Below are positions 18,001-27,556 of a stretch of 64,000 nt of DNA, in pieces. The stretch is from positions 1 to 64,000 of the forward strand of contig JAGVJK010000003.1 in the NCBI GenBank assembly GCA_020051155.1, read 5' to 3'. Numbering within the stretch: position 1 is the first letter of the stretch; the number at the start of each line of letters is the position of its first letter. Under the pieces are notes generated by a model. The model was not told the origin of the DNA. It made no database searches and was given only the letters and a program-made list of their open reading frames with translations. The translations under genes were made by a program, and so were the position numbers. Source of the stretch: Gammaproteobacteria bacterium (GTDB lineage Bacteria; Pseudomonadota; Gammaproteobacteria; UBA1113).

Positions 18001-21000
18001 TCGAGTAACTGGATTATTTCAGGTGGAATCTCGATGGGCTGTTCTTTATAAGCGGCAATAATAATACACAGTGGACGACTGGGATAAGACTTGATAAAGG
18101 TTATTACCTGCTCAAAATCTTTTTGTATAGAGGATTGTAGTTCCTCTGAGTTTGCAGAAGCTAAAAGCGTAGCTTTCTTCTCTTGAAGGATTCTTTGTGC
18201 GTTTCTATGTTCCATCTCAAGTGCTTGCCGCAGTAATCGTGTTGCAAGGGAATCGCTATCTAAACAAGTTTCTTGGTTATTATTGCGTGCCATAGGATCA
18301 GCGCCGTTTGCTAATAACATCTGTGCCACAGCCGATACCGGTGTTCCATAGGGAGATGAACGCTTAGCATGAGCAGCTAAATGTAGAGGAATATCGCCAT
18401 CAAGGTTTTGTGCAGATAGATCAGCGCCTTGTTTTACTAAAAATGTGCAGACATCAATGTGCCCATTTCGCGCGGCTAAATGTAAGGCAGTATCACCTAG
18501 ATGATTCTTTGCAGTCAGAGGATCAACACTGCCATGATCGATGAACCATTGCATGGCATTCATCGAGCCATAAGCAGCTGCTGTTAAAAAAGGTGTATTG
18601 CCATAACGATTGGTAAAATTGATATAGCGGCGTAACTCGGTTTCCCAAAACAAGTCCAATAATAAGAAATCATATTGTGCAATGATATGTAATAAAGTAT
18701 TGCCATCGTCGTCAAAGCAAATAGGATCTTTATGGAGTCCATGTAATTGTCGAGTGATAAAGTCTCTTTGCGGATTTTTCACCGCGACATCACTCTGCAG
18801 TATTTTCTGTTGTCGAGCAGCAGACTCTCGTGCATAGCGAAGAATAGCTCGCTCACCATCGACGACGAAACCGGGAGAAACGAAATAATCAGGATCCTCG
18901 ACAGAATGATCTTCAAAGTATTCACCTTTTCCTGCTGGTTGATAGCTTCCTAGTATGTCTTGAACCCAGGATGCAAACGGAGAACCATCAGAGGTCTTAG
19001 TGGGGTTTTGCGCTTTTTGGATATTAATTCGACGATGGACATAGGGCTCTGGTTCTGAGGTTGCTGCTAATAAGGGAACATGTAAACTTTCTTGGGATGT
19101 GCTAGCCGGGGATGAGATTTCTTTTTCAAGAGAAGAGAAATTGAAGGGTTTTATAATAATTTGTTTTCTAGCGTATTCTTTGTCTTGCTCGGGAATGAGG
19201 GCATCAACAAATTTTTCTAAATCAGATCGTTTGTCCAGGGCGAATGCTTGTAAAAAAGTGCTGTGAGGTTCTTTGGAAGCTTGAGCGCCAGCTTTATAGA
19301 TCTCCAGCGTCATAAAATATTCGAAGATGAGAAAAAGAGGATGATATGGATTTTGTAGTATTAATTGTTGAAGCGCTCTAAGTGCTTTTACCTCTGGACT
19401 GTTAGTTGGTAGCGTTGTTATTTTTTGGCTAATGGCTAAGCTTGCGTCGCAGTGCCTTTCTTCAAGCTCCTTAAAGAAAGGCGGCATAGAGGATATTACG
19501 GTTTCGGAATTAGTAGAACTGGAGGCTTGGGGAAGAGCGATGGCGATTGGGGTTGCACCATTCAAGAGTAATAGGTGCGCGAGATGAGTATGGCCATTTA
19601 AAATAGCGAGCTCAAAGGGTGTGTAGGGTGTGTGTCGTTGCCAATCGAGAGTATCTATGTCAATCTCCGGTTGAGTTAACAGATACTCGCAAAGTGCTTG
19701 ATGTCCTTGCTTTGCAGCAATATGTAATAGTGTCAAACCCTCTTTGTTTTTGATATTCAGCTCCGTGAGTTCATAGGGAGCAGAGCGTAATAATTTGATG
19801 ACATCAACGTGATTCATATAGGCGGCTTCGTGTAGTGCTGTATTACCCGCATTATTTTTTTGATGAACTTGAGAACGTAAGGAAGTTCCTTCGCCAAGCG
19901 CGCGCAGAACCTCTAAGCAGTGATTGCTTGCTGCAAGATGTAATAAAGTTTCACCCGTCGTGGTGTTTGTGCTGGTGCTTGCAGCAGTGGCTTGTGTCGC
20001 TAGGGATGCTCCTTGGTTAAAAATTTGAATCGCCAAGTCCTCAGCACCGATTTGGATGAGACTTGCAAGAGGCGGTTGCTGAGTTATTTCGAGTGGTGTG
20101 ATTAAATCAACAGCGTCCTTATTAGCTAAGCGCTGTAAAACTTTTTGATAAATTTGTTGCTGAATGAGAGAGATTATCCATAACAGTTTTTTCTTTTTTG
20201 CCAGGTCAAGAAAAGAGGGGCCGTCTTCTGGCTTTTTGAGACTGGTACCGTGAGCTATCAGCTCTCGCGCGGTGTGAATGTAATCATGGGCGATCATTTC
20301 TTGTAAGTTTTTTTGTGTGTTTGGATTGGGTGAGTATGGCAAATAGGGTGAATACTTCTGATAGCGAAGCATGGCTGGCCCAAGGTGAGCGGCACCTACT
20401 GATGGTGTGCGATCCTGGGAATATCTATAATAGAAAGAGTGTGTACTAACCACATAGCACCTTGAATCTTGATCGGACATGGATACCTGGTTTTCCCAGT
20501 TTGGAAGATCGGAAATGAGAAAGTCTTTCAACTCTTGACTTATACGAAGGGAGCCGCAAAGAGCTGCTAAGTATGCCCAGCGGATTCCATGCATTTTATA
20601 GGGGGTTTGAGAGTTGAGCTTGTATCCTTTCTTTGACACATACAGCATAACCATGCCACCCATGAACCAAGTTTCTGTTGGTTGCAGTTGATGGGCTTTC
20701 CAAAAATAATCTTGCGCTTTATCAAGGTGGTTTGACACATAACCTGCGCAGCCATGAAAAAAACAACAACCTAAGGCATAAAGGACATAGGGATTTTTTC
20801 CTTGAGTTATTTCATTTAGATCACAGAGTGCACCGTAACAACCCCAACGTATATCCCAATACTCATCAGGTGCGCGCAGAATCACTTCTAAATAGTATAT
20901 CGCAGCTAAGGTCGGATCCTTTAACGCCCCATTACCATGATGAAAACGGCGCGCTTGCTCACGCAAAGCAAGCTTAGACTCATCGCTATCACGAGCCCCT

Positions 21001-21053
21001 TTTGCATAATTTAAAGGAATAATAGAATGTACAGCCGTTGATTCCGCAGCCAT
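15096..21053 (-). CDS. Giant ankyrin-repeat protein, five-module architecture
   Basis: A 1985-residue soluble protein, probably a secreted effector. Residues 40-180 look like Sel1/TPR-type helical repeats. Then come five ankyrin blocks (about 366-510, 781-935, 1099-1255, 1428-1570, 1734-1845), each with TPLHLA-type consensus. Each block is followed by a roughly 100-residue helical domain (about 535-650, 945-1050, 1262-1360, 1583-1692, 1850-1955) that is similar between copies. Ser-rich linkers come before several blocks. The C-terminus has a short acidic patch (EEGDVE), reminiscent of Dot/Icm signals. Start: ATG behind gagg. No signal peptide or membrane segment. Confidence 0.88.
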   Translation of the reverse strand: MAAESTAVHSIIPLNYAKGARDSDESKLALREQARRFHHGNGALKDPTLAAIYYLEVILRAPDEYWDIRWGCYGALCDLNEITQGKNPYVLYALGCCFFHGCAGYVSNHLDKAQDYFWKAHQLQPTETWFMGGMVMLYVSKKGYKLNSQTPYKMHGIRWAYLAALCGSLRISQELKDFLISDLPNWENQVSMSDQDSRCYVVSTHSFYYRYSQDRTPSVGAAHLGPAMLRYQKYSPYLPYSPNPNTQKNLQEMIAHDYIHTARELIAHGTSLKKPEDGPSFLDLAKKKKLLWIISLIQQQIYQKVLQRLANKDAVDLITPLEITQQPPLASLIQIGAEDLAIQIFNQGASLATQATAASTSTNTTTGETLLHLAASNHCLEVLRALGEGTSLRSQVHQKNNAGNTALHEAAYMNHVDVIKLLRSAPYELTELNIKNKEGLTLLHIAAKQGHQALCEYLLTQPEIDIDTLDWQRHTPYTPFELAILNGHTHLAHLLLLNGATPIAIALPQASSSTNSETVISSMPPFFKELEERHCDASLAISQKITTLPTNSPEVKALRALQQLILQNPYHPLFLIFEYFMTLEIYKAGAQASKEPHSTFLQAFALDKRSDLEKFVDALIPEQDKEYARKQIIIKPFNFSSLEKEISSPASTSQESLHVPLLAATSEPEPYVHRRINIQKAQNPTKTSDGSPFASWVQDILGSYQPAGKGEYFEDHSVEDPDYFVSPGFVVDGERAILRYARESAARQQKILQSDVAVKNPQRDFITRQLHGLHKDPICFDDDGNTLLHIIAQYDFLLLDLFWETELRRYINFTNRYGNTPFLTAAAYGSMNAMQWFIDHGSVDPLTAKNHLGDTALHLAARNGHIDVCTFLVKQGADLSAQNLDGDIPLHLAAHAKRSSPYGTPVSAVAQMLLANGADPMARNNNQETCLDSDSLATRLLRQALEMEHRNAQRILQEKKATLLASANSEELQSSIQKDFEQVITFIKSYPSRPLCIIIAAYKEQPIEIPPEIIQLLDDLIQTTDRKYLFRSSDLANIISHPEILPSQLTSRPYEKPIVPSSYDAHGFLTTFIQFTNKAQECKNPLLTVNRDFYSVTENEDTLLHLLARENTPEQGRFWVKHLLETSILAYRVLHKNHAGETPFLSSMQNTSDNIFRNPRYKTLHQHAINNGESIEDIFSPDNQGNTPLHIAVTHGDFALIDYILQHQPIHHIYQQNINGETALDVCINKDVDVRYWGGHGTPRLLMLHGAKLNLNQEKIWRIIENQIKKEHAKIVLAIHKEIETQRTKNADESITVLQALTAYLDQYPLHFPCVIIMNFIAKTPIACPELIATINKLIAGDQKSIVRKDLALASIHENYFPTECSSSETPNNNPTSSSSSSNADSAELDLHKHFLEYRKIPSASPVRHLWTNQLALLLFGYRLDPLKLDEKGNSLLHLAATTDIPVISLLLKTSLKDHISDRNNLGLTPFLIAVGHNSLSAMKDLYAANEDVARDLSGVNKNTPLHLAVMHGHFNACNFLISTLEWLPSDNKNKKGDTPLHLAFHKKPISHDIVELLLLNGCDPTLENQAKENCITASQKLTEPKRTKTLSTLNKKIETSTGNSKKTLEALVRCIQAHQARPCSLVILAFTKTKIYKTATTSKPSSSFSMFRSDSRAELARFINGLIDPSDGKLMYRNPIRLIEKLEKLLSSDSKEQLSFSHMVEAPESTPSSAIPAAEPSCSSSNSSAIEKEPDTLLTAAQQNNVRLMEHLYQAAGNYGGNLLALSDLDENTALHLAAKLGCREATIFLLKNAARHDLQNKDMETPLHLAMRENKQALVELLLLHDADPYIKNKDGMRVWELNSLAISVFNKIEVANEQKTLLITKEFEKLKSMKSLTEEQKYIRDVLELFQITLTVFDPNKRRPFSAILIQFMNEDCYKRLLAVCKDKTIPRLFTSLLDPAYRQYFPNRIPPTLKQPTSYSFSNSSLGREEGDVESLSLQHR

Positions 21054-21153
21054 TTTTTAACCTCATAGAAATAAATCACACTCAATTGGCTGATGGATGG
21101 TACAACTTTTAAGGAAGTTAGTCAAAAAATACTCAACATCAACAGGGCTCAAT

Positions 21154-21168
21154 AATGGTGTTTGGCAC
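21154..21168 (+). repeat. Solo copy of the GGTGTCTGGCACATT motif
   Basis: GGTGTTTGGCACATT differs by one base from the motif ending the palindromes at 33384 and 54389. It lies in the 253-base gap between the ankyrin and hydrolase genes. No gene is supported in that gap; two weak short stem-loops are the only other structure. Confidence 0.5.
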
Positions 21169-21306
21169 ATTGAACCGGTAAAAACCGGGAGCAGAGCCTG
21201 GATTATCCTGGTAGAAAGCTACATATCGCCCAGAAATGTAGACAACTGGTCGACTATTGCCTTGCTATTTGACGGATACCCTTATTAAGAGCTATTCGGG
21301 GATCTT

Positions 21307-22371
21307 TTAATCTTTTGATTTCGTCTCAGAATCTGATTCTGTGGTAATAGCTGGTTCTGCTTTTGTTGGCTGAACATTCTTTTTTACTACAGCAGATTCT
21401 GCGCCTGTTACAAAAACATGTTCGGTTATAACGGCAGGTTCTGTTTCTACATCGGTAACATTTTCCACGGGCGCAATTATTTGTTCTGTAGGGAGCGCTT
21501 TATCAACACTGTATGCGCTCGATAAAGTTTCTTCGGGAACATAAGAAGGATCGAGTACGATGTTATTCATTTTTCGTGGCTCAGAAGGAAAATCTGCACC
21601 CCACGGTAAATATCGGTAAATTGCCGATTCACTCAAATCAAATATCGGATATTTCAACACTTGGAAATACGGTGAATAATCAAAATCACTGGGTGTGTAA
21701 AGTCGTGGATTGCGATGCAACAATTGTAAGCCTTTGTCTTTATCTCGCGACACTAACGGCAAAATAGGATAACGCACTGACATGAACGCTTCCGCAATTA
21801 AAGAAGAACAAATTTGTCGAGTGTTGTCACCAATGTTGGTTCTAAATAAAGTGGAGCGCCATTTTTTAGGTAACAAACCCCAGGGAAATAAAAATCGTGC
21901 GAGGTCGAGAATTTGTCGGACATCATAAGGTGTTCCCAATTGTCCTACCGCATAACGGATAACTTTTTGTGAATCTTGGCGAGAAAGACCCGTGGGGCGG
22001 CAGACGCGGATATGATCACCTTGATACACGGACAGGGGCGTAATAATAATACCTTTACCAAGAAAGCCTTCGATGATGAGGGGCTCTTCAGGATCACCTT
22101 GATAATATTGGCTGACAATTTTACGTGATTCTGGACAGGGAATGTCGTACAGATGGCCTAAATATAAACCGGCATGTGACCAGCGTGATTGAGTCATCAG
22201 TTTTGTGACTTCCGCAACCCGAGAGCGGCCTTCAAATAAGATAACATCACAAGGTTTAATATCGTATTTGAGGTGCTCATAATCAGAGTAGGGCAAACCT
22301 TTTGGGCGTTTCTCTTTCATCAGCCATTTGACCATCCGCGAAGAGATAGGCTCTAATATCTTAATTCCCAT
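21307..22371 (-). CDS. YiiX/YebB-like cysteine hydrolase with acidic tail
   Basis: A permuted NlpC/P60 (papain-like) hydrolase, 354 residues from ATG 22371, which follows aagga; a GTG 27 bases upstream is less likely. Catalytic candidates are His66 in SRWSHAGLYLG, Glu101 in LIIEGFLGKG and Cys188 in QICSSLIAEAF, in the His-before-Cys order of this family. The last 70 residues are low-complexity, rich in Thr, Glu, Val and Ala, with imperfect AEPAVITE-like repeats that the paralog at 62528 lacks. Family members are thought to act on amide or ester bonds of lipids or peptides; the substrate is unknown here. It lies in the accessory block upstream of the ankyrin gene. Confidence 0.8.
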   Translation of the reverse strand: MGIKILEPISSRMVKWLMKEKRPKGLPYSDYEHLKYDIKPCDVILFEGRSRVAEVTKLMTQSRWSHAGLYLGHLYDIPCPESRKIVSQYYQGDPEEPLIIEGFLGKGIIITPLSVYQGDHIRVCRPTGLSRQDSQKVIRYAVGQLGTPYDVRQILDLARFLFPWGLLPKKWRSTLFRTNIGDNTRQICSSLIAEAFMSVRYPILPLVSRDKDKGLQLLHRNPRLYTPSDFDYSPYFQVLKYPIFDLSESAIYRYLPWGADFPSEPRKMNNIVLDPSYVPEETLSSAYSVDKALPTEQIIAPVENVTDVETEPAVITEHVFVTGAESAVVKKNVQPTKAEPAITTESDSETKSKD

Positions 22372-22498
22372 AGTCGTATTTTCCTTGTGCAGAGGCACCT
22401 ATCATTGGTTATGGAATGTCCTTTATTCCTTCAGATCATTTATATTGATAATGTCTAAATCAGATGAAAGTTCCAACCTATTGATATTTATAACACCT

Positions 22499-23866
22499 TT
22501 AAATCCGTTTCGCCAACTCTGCGGCTAGGCCGATGTAGCAAAGAGGCGTTAATTGCTTTAATGCTTCCTTAGCGGTGGCTGGGATTTCTAATTGCTCGAT
22601 AAATTGGTGAACATCTTGTTCGGTGATGGTTTGGCCACGGGTTAAGGCTTTTAATTGTTCATAGGCATTTTTAACACCGTAACGGCGCATCACTGTTTGC
22701 AAGGGTTCTGCTAACAGTTCCCAACGTTCTGCTAAATCTTCGGTGATAGCCTCTGGGTGAACTCGCAATTTATGTAAACCCTTTAGCAAACTTTGATAGG
22801 CTAGATAGGAATAACTTAACCCTAAGCCAACGTTTCGCATTAAAGTGGAATCCACTAAATCTCGCTGCCAACGGGAAGTGGGTAATTGCTGTCCTAAAAA
22901 GCTCAATACACTGTTGGCAAACAATGCATTGCCTTCAGCATTTTCGAAATCAATGGGATTTACTTTATGAGGCATGGTGGAGGAGCCTACTTCGCCAGCT
23001 ATCAAATTTTGCTTAAAGTAACCTAAGGAAATATAACCCCAGGTATCACGGCATAAATCTACCAAGATGCTATTAAAGCGTGTGACTGCAGCAAATATCT
23101 CAGCTAGATAATCATGATTTTCAATTTGTGTGGTGTAAGGATTCCACGTTAAACCCAAGTTTTCTACTATGGTTTGGCTCAAATGCAACCAAGACACATT
23201 GGGGTAAGTGACCATATGAGCATTAAAATTCCCCACGGCGCCATTCAGTTTGCCACGAATGGGCAATTGTTGCAGTGTGTTGTATTGGTGACGCAAACGA
23301 TAAACAAAATTAGCAAACTCTTTACCTAGGGTGGTTGGAGTGGCGGTTTGACCATGAGTGCGGCTTAACATTGGGAGATCAGCATGCTCATGGGCAAAGG
23401 TTTCTAGCATGGTAATGATACGCGCCATTTCTGGTAGTAAGACTTGCTCACGAGCACCTTTTAGCATTAGGCCATAGGCTAAATTGTTGATATCTTCGGA
23501 GGTACAAGCAAAATGAACAAACTCTAATACTGATGCTAAAGAAGGACGCGTTGCAAAGCGTTCTTTAATAAAATACTCTACGGCTTTGACATCATGGTTG
23601 GTGGTTGCTTCTAATTCTTTTACTCGAAAAGCATCTTCAACGGAGAAATCGTCGCCGAGTTGCTGAATAAATGCGCGATCACTGTCTGAGAGTGAAGGTA
23701 GCTCATCAATGGTCGCTTGTTCAGCCAAAAGGCAAAACCAGGCTAACTCAACCTGGACTCGATATTTAATCAATCCATATTCGCTAAAATATTCACGAAG
23801 AGCTAAGGTTTTTTTGCCATAACGGCCATCAATTGGGCAAATAGCAGTCAATTCGTTCAGTTGCAT
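22499..23866 (-). CDS. purB: Adenylosuccinate lyase
   Basis: Splits SAICAR and adenylosuccinate, releasing fumarate, in purine synthesis (455 residues from ATG 23866). The start MQLNELTAICPIDGRYG aligns with E. coli PurB; an in-frame ATG 33 bases upstream would add residues without a counterpart. The superfamily signature is clear: GSSTMPHKVNPIDFENAEGN. SRTHGQTATPTTLGKE and SEDINN are further active-site motifs. It lies 37 bases downstream of htpX on the same strand. Confidence 0.97.
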   Translation of the reverse strand: MQLNELTAICPIDGRYGKKTLALREYFSEYGLIKYRVQVELAWFCLLAEQATIDELPSLSDSDRAFIQQLGDDFSVEDAFRVKELEATTNHDVKAVEYFIKERFATRPSLASVLEFVHFACTSEDINNLAYGLMLKGAREQVLLPEMARIITMLETFAHEHADLPMLSRTHGQTATPTTLGKEFANFVYRLRHQYNTLQQLPIRGKLNGAVGNFNAHMVTYPNVSWLHLSQTIVENLGLTWNPYTTQIENHDYLAEIFAAVTRFNSILVDLCRDTWGYISLGYFKQNLIAGEVGSSTMPHKVNPIDFENAEGNALFANSVLSFLGQQLPTSRWQRDLVDSTLMRNVGLGLSYSYLAYQSLLKGLHKLRVHPEAITEDLAERWELLAEPLQTVMRRYGVKNAYEQLKALTRGQTITEQDVHQFIEQLEIPATAKEALKQLTPLCYIGLAAELAKRI

Positions 23867-23903
23867 GGTTTCAATCTCATCGTTAGTTTTGGCGCACACT
23901 GTA

Positions 23904-24797
23904 TCATTGCTGCATCAAGGCTTCAATCCGTTTTTCAATGGGGGGATGACTCGCAAACAGCGACAGCACGCCCTCATGACTAGAGATTTTCATCGTATCA
24001 AGGGAGGGCGCGCGGTTATCCTCTGGCATTTCATAGGCTTGTTGCAAACGCTTAAGGGCTGCAATCATCTTATCTTTCCCCAGCAAACGCGCAGAACCTG
24101 CGTCGGCTCTGTATTCACGGTAGCGAGAAAACCACATCACAATCATACTGGCAAGAATGCCAAAGATAACTTGGAAGATAATGGAAATAACATTATAAAC
24201 GAGCATATTGCCAATACCCGAATTTTCACTGTCGTTATTGCGTAAGAAGTTTGAAACAATGAACGCGGCAATGCGTGCAAAGAAAATAACGAAGGTATTC
24301 ATAATCCCTTGCAATAATGTCATTGTAATCATATCGCCATTGGCAACATGGGAGAGTTCGTGTCCCAGCACGGCTTCTAATTCTTCAGGATTCATGCCTT
24401 GTAATAATCCCGTAGAGACAGCCACTAACGCATGTTGCCGATTCCAGCCTGTTGCAAAGGCGTTAAGCTCTGGGCTTTCATAAATTCCTACCTCCGGCAT
24501 GCCAACGTTGAGCCGTCGAGCTAAACTTTGAATCGTATTTAACAATTGAGACTCCATAGCAGAGGTGGGATGCTCAATGATTTGAACACTGTAAGCCATT
24601 TTCGCGATAAACTTTGACATGAACAGCGAAATAAAAGAACCAGTAAAACCCACAATCAAAGAAAATACCATCAAGGAACCATAATTGATTCCGCGTGCTG
24701 ACAAGTACGGTTGAATGTGGAAGATGCTCAATATAATGGATATCACCACCAAAATAGCAATATTGGTGGCGATAAAAAGAAACACGCGTTTTAACAT
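23904..24797 (-). CDS. htpX: Membrane zinc protease HtpX
   Basis: An M48 inner-membrane metalloprotease for quality control of membrane proteins, often stress-induced. Zinc motif His146-Glu147-x-x-His150 (GHELSHVANGD), with Glu228 in SRYREYRADAGS as third ligand. Two N-terminal membrane segments (about 5-27, 38-60) and two more around 160-185 and 195-222 match the family. 297 residues is full length. Start: ATG behind gagagg. It lies between acnA and purB. Confidence 0.95.
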   Translation of the reverse strand: MLKRVFLFIATNIAILVVISIILSIFHIQPYLSARGINYGSLMVFSLIVGFTGSFISLFMSKFIAKMAYSVQIIEHPTSAMESQLLNTIQSLARRLNVGMPEVGIYESPELNAFATGWNRQHALVAVSTGLLQGMNPEELEAVLGHELSHVANGDMITMTLLQGIMNTFVIFFARIAAFIVSNFLRNNDSENSGIGNMLVYNVISIIFQVIFGILASMIVMWFSRYREYRADAGSARLLGKDKMIAALKRLQQAYEMPEDNRAPSLDTMKISSHEGVLSLFASHPPIEKRIEALMQQ

Positions 24798-24823
24798 GAT
24801 AATCCTCTCGTTCTTTTTTAATG

Positions 24824-27481
24824 TTATAGCTGACTCATCACGTAAGGTAGAATCCCACCGTATTGATAATAATCTAGCTCATCCATGGTGTCGATACGAC
24901 ATAGCAAGGTTGCCATTTTTTTACCGCCATCGTTTGCTGTGAATACTGCTTCCACTAACATGCGAGGCTTAATCGTGTCTGGCATCCGTAGCTCAACAAT
25001 TTCATCGCCTTTTAATTCTAAAGTTTTGCGGGTAACACCCTCGGTAAACTCCAGGGGTAATACGCCCATGCCAATTAAGTTAGAACGATGAATACGCTCG
25101 TAGCTTTCAGCAATAACCGCTTTGACACCTAAAAGCAAAGTTCCTTTTGCTGCCCAGTCTCTGGAAGAGCCAGTACCATATTCTTTTCCTGCGATCACCA
25201 CTAAAGGTATACCGGAGGCTTGATACTTCATCGATGCATCAAAGATTGGCATTACTTCACCAGTGGGAACATAGGTTGTCACGCCACCTTCAGTACCCGG
25301 CGCCATTTCGTTACGAATGCGAATATTAGCAAAAGTACCGCGGACCATGACTTCGTGATTACCACGACGGGAGCCATAGGAGTTAAAGTCTTTAACACGC
25401 ACGCCATGTTCCGTTAGATATTTACCTGCAGGACTATCAGATTTAATAGAGCCTGCTGGCGAAATGTGATCAGTGGTAATGCTATCGCCGAGTAAGGCGA
25501 GGATGCGTGCACCACTGACGGAACTGACAGCTGTGCTGCTACCTAAATTTTCAAAGAAGGTTGGGTTACGCACATAGGTAGAATCTGGCTGCCATGCATA
25601 GGTTTTGCTGGTGGGAACTTTGATGCTGCGCCATTCATCATCACCATGAAACACATCCGCATATTCGTGACGATACATATCAGAATTAACAATAGCATTA
25701 ACTTCTTCTGCAATTTCTTTATTCGTCGGCCAAATGTCTTTTAAGTAAACGGGTTTGCCTTGCGGATCTTGTCCCAAAGGTTCTTTGGTTAAATCGATGC
25801 GCGTTGTACCTGCTAAAGCAAAAGCAACCACCAGAGGAGGGGAGGCTAACCAGTTGGCTTTAACTAAGGGATGGACTCGACCTTCGAAGTTACGATTGCC
25901 AGATAGTACAGCAGAGACAGTTAAGTCACCGGATTTAACAGCTTGCTCGATGGGCTCTAATAACGGTCCAGAGTTACCAATACAAGTAGTGCAACCATAG
26001 CCGACTAAGTTAAATCCTAATTGGTTTAAAGGTTCTTGCAAACCTGCTTTATCTAAGTAATCAGTTACGACTTTTGAGCCAGGGGCCAAAGAACTTTTGA
26101 CCCAAGGCTTGCGAGTTAAACCTTTGCGTAATGCATTACGTGCAAGTAATCCAGCGGCCATTAATGCGCTAGGATTAGACGTGTTGGTGCAGCTGGTAAT
26201 TGCAGCAATTGCAACATCACCGTGTTCCATATCAAATCCTAAGCCATTGGCTTTGACGGATTTTCCTTTCTCAGAACCTTTACCTTGTTCTTCTAAAAAT
26301 GAATCAAAGGCATGACCAATTTGCGAAAGAACGACTTTATCTTGAGGACGTTTAGGGCCAGCAAGGCTGGGTTCAATGGTAGAAAGATCTAAGGTGATGA
26401 CATCGGTGTAAATAGGATCTTCTGCATTAGCATCACGCCACAACCCTTGAGCTTTGCAATAAGCTTCGACTAAAGCCAACGTGTCATCGCTGCGACCAGT
26501 GAGCTTCATGTAAGTTAAGGTTTCTTGATCCACTGGGAAGAAACCACAGGTTGCACCGTACTCGGGAGCCATGTTGGCAATGGTGGCACGATCAGCTAAG
26601 GGTAACTCATCGAGGCCGGGGCCAAAGAATTCAACAAATTTACCAACGACACCACGTTGACGTAATATTTGAGTCACAGTGAGCACCAAGTCAGTAGCGA
26701 TGATCCCTTCTTTTAAATGACCGACTAAGCGCACACCGATCACCTCTGGAATGACCATGCTGACAGGTTGGCCTAACATGGCTGCTTCTGCTTCAATACC
26801 GCCAACGCCCCAGCCTAATACGCCGAGACCGTTGATCATGGTGGTATGGCTATCGGTGCCGACTAAGGTATCGGGATATGCAATGGTTTCACCTTTTTCA
26901 GTTTTTTGCCAAACCACCTGTGCTAAATATTCTAAATTCACTTGATGGCAAATACCGGTGCCTGGTGGCACGACGCGAAAATTTTTGAATGCCGTTTGTC
27001 CCCAACGTAAAAAAGCATAGCGCTCATAATTACGTTCCATTTCTACTTCAACGTTAAACTTAAAGGCTTCAGGACTTGCAAATTGATCCACTTGCACGGA
27101 GTGATCGATGACCAAATCCACCGGGATGAGAGGATTAATTAAATCTGGATTGCCACCGCGTTTCGCTAAGGCATCACGCATCGCTGCTAAATCTACCACC
27201 GCGGGAACGCCGGTAAAGTCTTGCATCAGAACGCGTGCTGGGCGATAAGCGATTTCATGTTGTGAAGTTTTGTCAGTGAGCCACTGCTGCATTGCTAAAA
27301 TGTCTGCATTCGTTACTGTGCGCTCATCTAAGTTGCGCAGTAAATTTTCTAGCAACACTTTTAAGGAGTAAGGCAAACGTTCAAGATTTTTAAGTCCTGC
27401 CTGCTTTAATGCGGGAATGCTGTAATAGTGATAGGTTTTATTATTAACTGACAAGGGGGTTTTTGTATCAAAAGTAGACAT
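24824..27481 (-). CDS. acnA: Aconitate hydratase A
   Basis: Interconverts citrate and isocitrate in the TCA cycle (885 residues). Iron-sulfur ligands appear as the Cys of SCTNTSNPSAL and the two Cys of YGCTTCIGNSG. The mobile C-terminal domain follows a linker, in the AcnA/IRP1 arrangement (not AcnB). The start ATG 27481 follows aaaggag with 5-base spacing; an ATG 30 bases upstream is in frame but lacks such a site. It is followed 26 bases later by htpX. Confidence 0.97.
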   Translation of the reverse strand: MSTFDTKTPLSVNNKTYHYYSIPALKQAGLKNLERLPYSLKVLLENLLRNLDERTVTNADILAMQQWLTDKTSQHEIAYRPARVLMQDFTGVPAVVDLAAMRDALAKRGGNPDLINPLIPVDLVIDHSVQVDQFASPEAFKFNVEVEMERNYERYAFLRWGQTAFKNFRVVPPGTGICHQVNLEYLAQVVWQKTEKGETIAYPDTLVGTDSHTTMINGLGVLGWGVGGIEAEAAMLGQPVSMVIPEVIGVRLVGHLKEGIIATDLVLTVTQILRQRGVVGKFVEFFGPGLDELPLADRATIANMAPEYGATCGFFPVDQETLTYMKLTGRSDDTLALVEAYCKAQGLWRDANAEDPIYTDVITLDLSTIEPSLAGPKRPQDKVVLSQIGHAFDSFLEEQGKGSEKGKSVKANGLGFDMEHGDVAIAAITSCTNTSNPSALMAAGLLARNALRKGLTRKPWVKSSLAPGSKVVTDYLDKAGLQEPLNQLGFNLVGYGCTTCIGNSGPLLEPIEQAVKSGDLTVSAVLSGNRNFEGRVHPLVKANWLASPPLVVAFALAGTTRIDLTKEPLGQDPQGKPVYLKDIWPTNKEIAEEVNAIVNSDMYRHEYADVFHGDDEWRSIKVPTSKTYAWQPDSTYVRNPTFFENLGSSTAVSSVSGARILALLGDSITTDHISPAGSIKSDSPAGKYLTEHGVRVKDFNSYGSRRGNHEVMVRGTFANIRIRNEMAPGTEGGVTTYVPTGEVMPIFDASMKYQASGIPLVVIAGKEYGTGSSRDWAAKGTLLLGVKAVIAESYERIHRSNLIGMGVLPLEFTEGVTRKTLELKGDEIVELRMPDTIKPRMLVEAVFTANDGGKKMATLLCRIDTMDELDYYQYGGILPYVMSQL

Positions 27482-27556
27482 GAACGCTCCTTTAGGAATG
27501 AACTCAAACAAAGTGGAGATTCTAACACACCTGTTTTACGGCAACAATTTCAGGAA

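Noticed and set aside
21097-21288. 63-codon open frame in the gap upstream of the ankyrin gene
   Set aside because: No ribosome-binding site, no recognisable protein, and it contains a repeat-family motif copy. Treated as non-coding.
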